Assembly (NCBI GenBank): GCA_963989385.1
Contig: OZ022503.1
Span: forward strand, 52,512,858 to 52,576,857
Direction of reading: 5' to 3'
Length of the DNA stretch: 64,000 bases
Source of the DNA: Ctena decussata
Taxonomy: Eukaryota > Mollusca > Bivalvia > Lucinida > Lucinidae
The notes beneath the pieces are model-generated. The model ran no database searches. It worked only from the letters and a program-made list of their open reading frames with translations, and had not been told where the DNA came from. Every line of letters begins with the position of its first letter. Within the stretch, counting starts at the first letter, position 1. The position numbers were made by a program, and so were the translations under genes. Of the stretch, positions 54,660-64,000 are shown piece by piece.

Positions 54660-55260
54660 ACCGTCGCACGAATCGACGATCCTAATTTACGTTTAGCAAA
54701 AACAGCTAACTTTCTAGTGCGAAGCGTCTTCTATACGGACATACCAATCTGTCTTTGCATTCATTTTATCTGATTCCTATTCATTATATCGGACCATCGA
54801 CTAGCTGCCTGGAACGAGAACTGACAAGAGAGCCTATTCCGTGGCTGCAGCCGCAGTTTGCAGTCGGTTTAAGCTGCAGTGTGCAAGTGTCAGCCTGCTC
54901 AATATTTTATCTTATCAGGGCTCATTTCTAGCAACCATATATCTTAAAAGGCTGATCAAGATGTTAGACGACTAAGTTGAAAGTTTACTTTTTTGAAGTA
55001 CATATACGTGCCTCTGTGGCTTAAACATGCTGTGTGTTCAAGCCTCGGCCGCGTACATGCAGAAAGCCAAGTTCAGCCTACCGAAGGTAATGTGGTTTTT
55101 CGCCGGATGCTCCGGTTTTCAACTGCTTGACAGAAGTGAAATATTCTTGAAGAGCCGTAAAACCCTTGTCCTATCCTCCGTACAAATAGACACATTCTTT
55201 CTTATTCTTTCGAAGCAATGACAAAGACGTGACGAGATTTTATCTTTGAAGCCTCACAGA
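54660..55260. other. CpG-containing non-repeat stretch, nature unclear
   Basis: It holds more CpG than its surroundings (ATTTACG, TCGCACGAATCGACGAT, CTGCAGCCGCAG) and few recognisable repeats. It could hold an internal promoter or noncoding exon of the - strand gene. No decisive signal. Confidence 0.25.
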
Positions 55261-55539
55261 GACACTAGCACCGTACATGGAATAGAAGGATTGTCCTCCT
55301 ACCCCGTATAATTATCTTCAACAGTTCTGACGTTTGAATAACGTAAAGGGTAAAGGTTCCCATAGCCTATTAGCCGTAAGGGCATTGGGGGTTAAGGGCC
55401 CACTGTATCTTGGGCATAGTAAATAAAAGGCGGAGCCCTTTCCTCTCCTTTCGCTGCCTTATCCTTCCCTTATTCGAAAAATGTATCTATTTACTGCTGG
55501 GTTGACAGAGAGTGTCTTTCAGTCGTCGCATAGCGAAAC

Positions 55540-55618
55540 CAGGGCGCGATCTCACGACTTTGCGGCGACTTTCTGCACCATAACCGAGCATCTCTAACCA
55601 CTCGACCACGGCGCCCAC
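55540..55618 (-). mobile_element. tRNA-Ser/Leu-like SINE head
   Basis: On the - strand GGGCGCCGTGGTCGAGTGGT and TAGAGATGCTCGGTTATGG carry a good A box. The B-box region (GTGAGATCGCGCCC) has lost the GGTTCGA consensus, so it is not a functional tRNA gene. Confidence 0.55.
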
Positions 55619-56394
55619 GGACAGACAAGAGTGTAACGGAGAGTTAACTGTAGGCATAAGAGAAATAACATATGAGGAAAAATATCAAACTAAAGCTGGG
55701 CTTGTAAATAAGCTGTGTATAGTTAGATTCTTTGGGAGCAAGGAATACACCAGAGAAACAAACAGAGCAGACTCGGTCTAATTGAAACTGCTCATTACCA
55801 GTAATGAAATTTGCACACCGGTCACTCTCCCAGCACCCGCTTAAGCAGAATACTATTTTCAACATCTTTCGAAACGAACTCGGACCAGAAAATATAAGCT
55901 TCCAATATGATGTACGACACAACACCAGCTGCAGTGAATATGAACCACTTCTGAACAGTTTGATATGGAAGGACACTCGGCGGCGTGTGCAACTATAGTT
56001 ACGTACAGCTGCGCCACCCGGGGAACGTTGTTATGAGAACTGAAAAAAAAACATGAGCAGTTACATCCTTTGGAAGCAAGGGATACACCAAAGAATTGAA
56101 AATAGCAGACTCGGTATGACCACAGTATGTCCACAATCATAACATTGTCCTTGAAAATGACAACGTGTAAAAGGCAAAGGCTGAGAAGGCAACACAAAAG
56201 GCAAACAGTCGAAGGACGTTTTATTTAAAAAGTTGATAAGGTTATCTACCCATTTACCCAGAATTTGTCGGAGGCGGAATGGGAGTCGGGCGGATCAGGA
56301 TAAATGCAAACTAAAACTATTAAGTATACTTTCATGAGTGACAGTTTATCCTTCACAACTTATAGTTGGTAATTGTACCATACAAAGAGGAAAG

Positions 56395-57110
56395 TATACG
56401 AGTCTCCATAGTCACCTGCTTGTGGTAAAACGTCTGAACACAAACCATTATGACAAAAACGCATCAACAATAACGTTTGATAATAAAATGTGGGTTGAGA
56501 TGCATATATTGAGTAAAGTAGTGAACTGTAAAGTAGGGTGTGAAATATGAACAGGAACGTATGCTATTTGTGAGTTCACGTCTCATATTTCACAGCTCAA
56601 CATGAAGGCTTGATTCCAGACAGCTCAGATCTCACACCTTGTTTCATAAAGTATGAGGTATAATATGGGAATACATTAAAGGTTTCCAACAGACTTGTGA
56701 TCGTAGTGGCAGTGAGTGGGCGTTAAAGAGCTCGTCTCGCTATATTCGTTGTCATAAATTGTTTTGAGCCAAAAATGTAAACTGTAAAAAATGCAAACTG
56801 AATTATCAAATAACTACGCACCTGTAATACACGAGACTTCAAATAACGCTGTAACTACTTCACACCTTATACTTCATTTTACATTTTATATTGCAAGCTG
56901 CGATATATGACGCTTAAATAGTGGAGTATGACGTGTACGTTATGACTGTTAAATTCGACGATAAACGTTCAAGTTTCCATACACTATTAGTGGTAAAAAG
57001 TCTAAATACAAATAATTGTGAAAAGCGCTTTAACTTTCACGTCTGTAGATAAAATGCGGGTTGATGTGCATATACTGAGTCATAAAACTACCTAAAGGTA
57101 GAAGGAACAT
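56395..57110. repeat. Two diverged copies of a ~140-bp unit, ~590 bp apart
   Basis: GTGGTAAAACGTCTGAACACAAA..AAAATGTGGGTTGAGATGCATATATTGAGT (56395-56520) reappears as GTGGTAAAAAGTCTAAATACAAA..AAAATGCGGGTTGATGTGCATATACTGAGT (56985-57085). Confidence 0.65.
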
Positions 57111-57808
57111 GTTTTTTCTTTTTTTTTTTTTTTTTTTTTAAAAACGTCAAACCGCTCTACAACATACAATTTTCGTTTTCTGGTTCCCATCGCGCTACGG
57201 AATATAAGCGGAACAATGAGTAGGGCTCCACGCTTTCAAGTTTATGATAAAGACAGTAGGTCATTTTAGTTGCCAACTTAAATGGCCTAGATCAGTCCTC
57301 ATACCTTTAAAGTGAACTCAAGGATGTTTTATTAGTTTAAAAAATGGCTAATCACGGTCATTTAATGACGAGACTATTGTGAGAAGCTTGCAGCTATACC
57401 TTACGATAAAATATTTAATAGTGATAGAGCAATTGGGCGTTTAAATGCAAAATGTTTAATAAAGTGCTTTATGAGTTTCTTCTCAGAACTGTGAAACTTA
57501 AAGTAGCAAAAATGCGGTCAACGAAAGTGTAAAATTGATTGCCAAGAAAGAATTGTAAAGATCAGCATTCCACGTCACCATTTTATGTTTCTTCATTTTT
57601 ATCATCACAAATTACTATAAACATATGATCCACGTATGTCCCCATTTATTGTCATATTAATCTAGATTTTTTTTCTCCTTTCTCCCTGGACGATTGTTTT
57701 GACACCTCCAGATAATTTAAGACATTTTTGAAGTCAGGCATCTGTGGTACACCTTCCTTTATAGGAATGCGTTATGGCCTTAAGTGTTACCCTAATTATG
57801 ATGTTATT

Positions 57809-57945
57809 ACATTTTTCTGGTGTTTGTCGAAGTATAAACTAGATTGGGTCGCGTGCAAAGTCAGTGAAGCCCTAAGGGGTTCATGTAAATTTTGCTAGCG
57901 ACCCATTGTAGTTTATATTACGATAAACACCAGAAAAATTAAGTT
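57809..57945. mobile_element. ~137-bp palindromic MITE
   Basis: TTTTTCTGGTGTTTGTCGAAGTATAAACTA and GGGTCGC at the left pair with GCGACCC..TAGTTTATATTACGATAAACACCAGAAAAA at the right. Confidence 0.7.
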
Positions 57946-59133
57946 CATTGCTTATATTTACAGCATTTTTCAATCTATTAATTGACCACAAATTTGCGTT
58001 AACGGCTACAGTTGGAGCAGAAAAAAATATATGCAGTTTTTCTACTTACAGCGGAACAGCGTCGCCTAACGTCGCCCACATCCAATCAGACAGGTTTCTT
58101 TACGTCACTTTACTCATGTAACGTGGCGTGAACCGATGTTGTTGTTGAAGTATAAGCTACATTACGTTCTAATGGATTATCATAGGGCTTTCCCATAAAT
58201 GAACTGAGAATGTAAATGCCTGTCAATACGCTCTTGTAGGTATTCTTTTTGCCGTACTTCATTACGAACAGTATTCACCGATAGTTTTTAGTATAGTCGG
58301 ATAGTCGATAGTTTGAGCTTATTTAAACTAGTCTAGTTATATCAGGAAAGAAGTCTAACCATGATGAATTTTCTGTCAAGTATTTATACTTGTGGAAATA
58401 TCAACTAAAATTTAAAGAACTTTACAAACAGAAAATAAATAAGGTGGTGCCTAAACCCCTATTTATGATTATTAGGCCAAATAGTGTAAATTATTTACTA
58501 CAAGTTCACACAGTTCAAATGTAATTTGACAAATCAGCCACATGTTAAAACTTCTAATGATCGGAGAGTAATCCGATTGAAAAATAATAAATGAAATAAA
58601 ATTAACTAGCCACAAAAAAAGCCCAATTCATTCACCAAGCAATATAAACGAAATCTTAACACACACTTCAGGTATACTATACAAAGAAACATGTCAACAA
58701 TATATAAGAGTATACAATCATGTTTTATATAAGTATAGTCCAACCTGTGCATACAAAAACTCAATAAAAGAATCCAAAACAGTCGCTGGTCTGCTATTCA
58801 CTATTTCCTATAGTTACATAGCTTGAAAGTAGTCCTCAAATACATGTTATCTGTATTCACAGGTGGCCATAGCACAGGTTAGACTGTATTCTGTTGCCAT
58901 TAAAAAGCAGGTCATGACAAAACCTTTTCTGCGATAACAGTAAACTATGCATGCATGCCCAGTCCAACATGACAATATGGAGTCTTTATGAACAGTCTAA
59001 AATGGATTTGTTCAGTTTGACATGACAATATTTGTAGATTTCAAAATGAAAACTGCCCATGCTTGACCAAACAAGGTGCAAGCTGGCCTGGGCAAATACA
59101 TTCTACTAGAATAAAACATATGGAAAATAAAAG

Positions 59134-59142
<9 letters not shown>

Positions 59143-59172
<30 letters not shown>

Positions 59173-59173
59173 C
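59143..59173. repeat. Poly-A tract
   Basis: An A-run of about 30 residues; possibly a retroposed tail or a simple repeat. Confidence 0.7.
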
Positions 59174-60161
59174 ACTATTCACAAAGAATTAGAGCAGTCT
59201 ACTATAAATTAACTTGCAAACAAGCTAGTCTGATAATAGATGGAAACTGGTGTATGTTGTTTTTCTTTCTTTCTTTTTTCTTCTCAATCTCAACACTAAT
59301 CTGACAGCTAAACAAAAGTGTGATTCATACAAAATATCTGGGTGTGAACATCTAATTTCTATGTAAATTCAGTGCTCATCCTCTCCCCCTCCCCACCCCT
59401 CAAACTCATTCACAAACACACATTGTTTAAGTTAATTTTGTGATAATTCATTTTCTATCTTCCTCTGTGCAAATCTACAATAAATAAGGTGCAAAAGAGA
59501 CAATTTATACTCCTATGTACATGCATGTGCAATACCTTAGGTAAAGAATGCTATTTCAATATCTGCTTGATAATAACAACTGTCAAGGGACTTTTGCATC
59601 CTGCCTTTAATGATACAAGCAGAGAAGATGAAACTTATCATAATGCATAAAATCAAATGCCACAAAAACCTTTTTGAGTGATACATATGAACCTCTTATA
59701 CTGCTATACCATATACATGTATGCAGTAATTTTCAAGGGCTTCAAATTTTCCCCAAGATTTAGAAGTCAAAATATCAAAAGCAAAACATTTTATGCTTGT
59801 TACAAACTGAAAAGTAATACTTGGGTCATGTTTCTGCTAGTCAAAGGAAAGACAAAAAACTACAAGATTTTGCATTTACTGGCCAGAGAATTCTATGAAA
59901 TTTTTATACAAGTGATTTTCATTTTTGCGCATACTGAGGACCACAAAAAGAAAAAAAATGAGAAAGTTAATGCTTCTTTTTAGACCCAAAGCCATGAAAA
60001 TTTGAACCTGCAAAAATTACCGCATACATGGTAGTTGGGGTCCAAGATTTTTACAAGTTACTTATCACCTGCTGTGTTTTCAAATAAATATGCTTTGATT
60101 ATTACTGGGAAAAGAAATCTGGCATCAATGTTATCTGACAAACAAAATGTAATGTCCATCT

Positions 60162-60167
60162 TTTATT
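60162..60167 (-). terminator. Candidate polyadenylation signal for the 60360 exon
   Basis: TTTATT on + reads AATAAA on -, about 190 nt downstream of the stop codon at 60360-60362. The next canonical hexamers are much further away. Confidence 0.4.
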
Positions 60168-60359
60168 CATTACCATATTTTAATCAACCATGTTATAGTA
60201 AAATTCAGGTGCACATGACACTTCATCAAACTTGACAGGTTTATCTGAAGCTAAGTTGGATACACCACTTACACATGTGCATCAACATCGACATCTACAT
60301 AACAAAGTTCTAAACTATCAAAATCACAACAAAAGTACAAAGCTTGATAATGTGAGGGC

Positions 60360-60566
60360 TTAAAGACAACAACTAGAACCTACGCGATTAAAAGATTTAG
60401 CTCTAGTGAGAGGTATGTCCTTATAGTGGTGTTGTTTCACGTGGTTATAGTTCACAATTCCATCATTTTTCGCAGCCTCATCAGTGAGAACCTGCTCTTC
60501 CTCACCAAACACATAAAGACTTATCAAATCATCCTCAATCTGGCTTTTACGCCTCTTGGCATTATC
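60360..60566 (-). CDS. Candidate alternative last exon (proximal) of an unidentified gene
   Basis: On the - strand a good acceptor (ATATCTTTACAG) is followed by 68 codons and a stop: DNAKRRKSQIEDDLISLYVF, then GEEEQVLTDEAAKND, GIVNYNHVKQHHYKDIP, LTRAKSFNRVGSSCCL. It opens with a basic patch (KRRKS, a possible kinase site), continues acidic, and ends in a Cys pair that could be palmitoylated; these last points are inference. No domain family is recognised. The frame, splice phase and non-repetitive codon make-up distinguish it from the surrounding noise. Upstream exons are expected beyond 64000. Confidence 0.6.
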   Translation of the reverse strand, partial: DNAKRRKSQIEDDLISLYVFGEEEQVLTDEAAKNDGIVNYNHVKQHHYKDIPLTRAKSFNRVGSSCCL

Positions 60567-61191
60567 CTGTAAAGATATGGTGATGCTGATAATATATACC
60601 AAACAATTTATGTTTGAACTTTGAGTCACTCCATTTTACAGACACTCTCTGTTAGACCATGACCATGATTTCAGATTCTGTTTCTTTTTTCTTTGGGTAG
60701 CTTGTTTGGACCAACACCACTGACAACAAAATCTAGCTGGTAATAAAATCCTGAAAACTTACAAACCTACTACTGTATGCTTTCCTGGGAAATGGGCATG
60801 CAAGTCCTGATTGCAATTCTGGAACACTTCAGATGCTAATTTCTGTAAATGATTCATCAAACTTAGATGTCTGTTGTTTGGTTGGTTGTTTCAGGTTTAA
60901 TAACCCTTTGAGACAGTATTTCAGGCTATACTGAGCCATGCTCCAGAGAGATGGATATTGAAAGGAGGGATAGGATACAGAGAAAAACATATGCAAACAG
61001 CCTCAACCTATACGTACTGCACAGTACAGTAGAGCTTTGCCCTACTTTAAGCCAATACAAGTAGGATGCCCCAATGCCAAAAGTGTCACAGCATCTTCAC
61101 ATGACCCTATCACCCCTTCTAACTTAGAGTCTGGCCAGTCTGTTTGCCCTATCTTAAGGTGTATTAGAACATATCCATGTTTTCCCTCCAT

Positions 61192-61434
61192 TTGAGCTGT
61201 GACACTACAAAAACCAACAAAGTGTCATGTGTACCCAATGAAGACTCAGATCAGCCTGAGCATCTGCCCAGTCTGATCAGAATCTTAGCTGTTGGCATGG
61301 AGGTAGCTAAGACTCTTAGCCACCCTTTAAGTGCACAGCAAATAATCTGATCAGACCAGGTTGATGCCCAGACTGATCTGAGTCTTCACTGGACACACAT
61401 GCCACTTTGTTGGTTTTGTCATGTCACAGCTCAT
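61192..61434. mobile_element. Family P palindromic MITE
   Basis: TGAGCTGTGACACTACAAAA to TTTTGTCATGTCACAGCTCA, with the centre GGCATGGAGGTAGCTAAGAC. Confidence 0.8.
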
Positions 61435-62294
61435 TTATACAAAAGTTGGCAATTTTTCTGACTCACTGTTTGGTTTCCTGGAAGATGCACCCCCTCCAAA
61501 ATAGGTGTTTGCTTCTAGTCTACTACCAAAGAAAAGAAATGCCCAGATTTAACAGACACATAAAATCAGGCTTACATACAAATGGCACTTGATTCTTGGA
61601 TCACATCTTTTTAATACATGCATGCACTTACATGTATATGTACCTAGCTACGTGAAGTGAGTTGAATGGTTAGAAGTCCTAACAGAATTTGGTGTAATAG
61701 CAGTATTAGTAAAACTGTGTAAGTAAGAATATTAGTAAGCATCTTAAAGGCAATAAGTGAATATGTTTTATAGATACCATAAGTATCAGACATGCACCTG
61801 ATCCCTAGTCATGCTTTCACCAGAAAGCCCAAGTTTGTTATTATAAAGCACTGTGAAGCCCCATCATTAACCCATGTGCAGCTGGAAATGTTAGCTTTTC
61901 AAGCTCCAGTAAGCATTCAATACATGCATTTAAAACCATGTGCAATACTTGTCTGATTATGTTTTAGTTTGTTTTAAGATAAATATGAGGATATATCAAA
62001 ATAACTTTTTTTCTTAAAAAAATTCATCAAGCTTAACTGATTTGTACTGCAAATTAACTGATTACATCTGTATCTGCAGCCAGCAGATAAATATGCTACA
62101 TACATGCCCATGCCTCGACAAAAAATAAATACTTTTTCTGCTGACATTTTAGATCTTATCAGATAAATTTATCACAGAAAAAAAAATGCCTCCAGTTCAA
62201 ATACTGTACTATCTCTGTATCTTGAAATAAAGAACTTTCTCCTAATACTGTATTATTTGTTTTTGACTTAATACTGTAAAAACATTTCTTTAAA

Positions 62295-64000
62295 ACAAGA
62301 GGGCCATGGTGGCCCTGAATCGCTCACCTGAGCATTAATCAGTTCACTGGCTCTGGTGAAGATTTATAAGAGTTTTTACCATACTAACATTTGACCTAGT
62401 TTTTGACCCAACATGACCCAGTTTCAAACTTGGCCTGGATATTGTAAGAATAAACATTCTGACACAGTTTCATTGAGATTGGATCAAAACTGTGCCCTCT
62501 GGAGCATATACAAGGTCGTTCTTATATTTGACCTAGTGACCAAGTTTTTGACCCGACACGACCCAGTTTCAAACTTTACCTAGATTTCATTAAGATAAAC
62601 ATTCTGACAGAGTTTCATGAAGATTGGATCAAAACTGTGCCCTCTAGGGTGTATACAAAGTTTTTCTAAGATTTGACCTTGAGCCGACGTGACTCAGTTT
62701 CATAGGGGGTTTAGATATATGGACAATAAACATTTTGACATAGTTTCATGAAGATTGGATCAAAACTATGCCTTCTAGTGCTTACACAACATTTTTCTAA
62801 GATTTGACCTAGTGACCTAGTTTTTTACCCGACATGACCTACTTTCAAACTTGGCCGAGAGTTTATGAAGATAAACATTCTGACAAAGTTTCATAAAGAT
62901 TAGATCAAAACAGTGTCCTCTAGAGCGTACACAAGGTTTTTCTATGATTTGACCTAGTGACCTAGTTTTTGACCCAACATGACCCAGTTTCTGACAAAGT
63001 TTCATGAACTTGGAATCAAAACTGTGCCTTCTAGAGCGCACACAAGGTTTTTCTAAGATTTGACCTAGTGACCTAGTTTATGACTCGACATGACCCAGTT
63101 TCGAACTTGGCGTAGAGTTTGTGGAGATAAACATTCTGACAATGTTTCATAAAGATTGGATCAAAACTGTGTCCTCTAGAGCGAACATAAGGTTTTTCTA
63201 TGATTTGACCTAGTGACCTAGTTTTTGACCCGACGTGACCCAGTTTAAAATTTAATCTAGATATTATGAGGATAAACATTCTGACAAAGTTTCATGAACT
63301 TTGGATGAAAACTGTGCCTTCTAGAGCGTACACAAGGTTTTTCTAAGATTTGACCTAGTGACCAAGTTTTTGACCCGACATGACCCAGTTTCAAACTTAT
63401 CCTACATATTATGAGGATAAACATTCTGACAAAGTTTCATGAACTTTGGATCAAAACTGTGTCCTCTAGAGTGTACACAAGGTTTTTCTATGATTTGACC
63501 TAGTGACCTTGTTTTTGATCCGACATGACCTACTTTCAAACTTGGCCGAGAGTTTATGAAAGTAAACATTCTGACAAAGTTTCATAAAGATTAGATCAAA
63601 ACTGTGTCCTCTAGAGCGTACACAAGGTTTTTCTATGATTTGACCTAGTGACCTAGTTTTTGACCCGACATGACCCAGTTACAAACTTGTCCTACATATT
63701 ATGAGGATAAACATTCTGACAAAGTTTCATGAACTTTTGATCAAAACTGTGCCTTGTAGAGCGTACACAAGGCTTTTCTAAGATTTGACCTAGTGACCTA
63801 GTTTTTGACCCAACAAGACCCAGTTTCGAACTTGGCCTAGAATTTATGGTGATAAACATTCTGACAATGTTTCATAAAGATTGGATCAAAACTGTGTCCT
63901 CTAGAGCGTACACAAGGTTTTTCTATGATTTGACCTAGTGACCTAGTTTTAGACCCGACGTGACCCAGTTTCGAACTTGTCCTAGATGCTATGAGGATAA
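62295..64000 (+). mobile_element. Pearl-like element D, ~145-bp core units, runs off the window
   Basis: The 5' end AAGAGGGCCATGGTGGCCCTGAATCGCTCACCTGAG has a GGGCCATGGTGGCCC hairpin. About eleven core units follow, with GATTTGACCTAGTGACCTAG, TGACCCGACATGACCCAGTT, AACATTCTGACAAAGTTTCA and TGTGCCTTCTAGAGCGTACA. Unit starts near 63057, 63202, 63346, 63490, 63635, 63782 and 63926 give a ~145-bp period; one unit near 62946 is shortened to ~111 bp. The small open frames on either strand are products of the repeat. The 3' end is not in the window. Confidence 0.82.

Larger units (their letters stand above)
44679..60566 (-). other. Inferred - strand gene, 3' part, with alternative C-termini
   Basis: Three exons on the - strand all fit phase 0: 60360-60566 (terminal), 52299-52442 (internal, 144 nt) and 44679-44768 (terminal). 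In this model, the short route stops at 60360; the long route skips that exon and uses 52299-52442 and then 44679-44768. The rest of the gene would lie beyond position 64000. It converges with the E2F gene. No transcript data are available, and two separate genes remain possible. Confidence 0.4.

Noticed and set aside
54383..54661. 92-codon - strand ORF
   Set aside because: It covers a short repeat also found near 14590 and 60900 and shows no domain.
55859..56197. 112-codon - strand Cys-rich ORF
   Set aside because: Covers copies of the CTTTGGAAGCAAGG dispersed repeat; no start context, splice sites or signal motif.
62817..63279. Two - strand ORFs with repeated SRGHSFD-type peptides
   Set aside because: They simply translate the core of element D; peptide repeats follow the DNA unit.
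62380..64000. CRISPR-like array of regular repeats
   Set aside because: The whole 145-bp unit repeats, without unique spacers, in eukaryotic DNA with pearl-like ends.

Overview
This is animal genomic DNA: AT-rich, gene-poor and intron-rich, with spliced exons, SINEs, LINE fragments, palindromic MITEs and tandem-core repeats. The best guess is a bivalve mollusc. Several repeats have the layout of oyster 'pearl' elements and DINE-1/Helentron-type elements (terminal hairpins around a tandem core of about 145-175 bp), and the E2F gene is a single invertebrate E2F4/5-type gene. The phylum is inferred; no species can be named.

One gene can be read completely. An E2F4/5-class transcription factor lies on the + strand in nine coding exons from 5449 to 25728. 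All splice phases close to give 373 residues: winged-helix DNA-binding domain, dimerisation coiled coil, marked box and C-terminal pocket-protein-binding motif. Its introns are full of mobile DNA. Intron 1 holds a 5.1-kb foldback-like element whose inverted arms are built from 190-bp tandem units. Intron 2 holds a 5.6-kb element with long terminal inverted repeats (TIRs) and an exact 6-bp target duplication. A 3'-UTR minisatellite begins at the E2F stop codon.

On the - strand three exons have convincing splice signals: a terminal exon (60360-60566), an internal exon (52299-52442) and a second terminal exon (44679-44768). The two terminal exons open with nearly the same peptide (DNAKRRK and HDNAKKK), which suggests alternative C-termini of one gene whose body lies beyond the right edge. 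I do not recognise the family.

Layout: 1-5200, decayed non-LTR retrotransposons, a satellite and palindromic AT arrays; 5200-25728, E2F; 26-41 kb, a dense field of palindromic MITE families (called P, Q, R, S and T here), SINEs and pearl-like elements, many nested; 41-47 kb, two large pearl-like elements and a CACATGAT satellite around the distal - strand exon; 47-60 kb, intronic sequence of the - strand gene with sparse repeats; 60-64 kb, its proximal terminal exon and a pearl-like tandem array running off the window. No rRNA gene, functional tRNA gene, CRISPR array or prokaryotic operon was seen.
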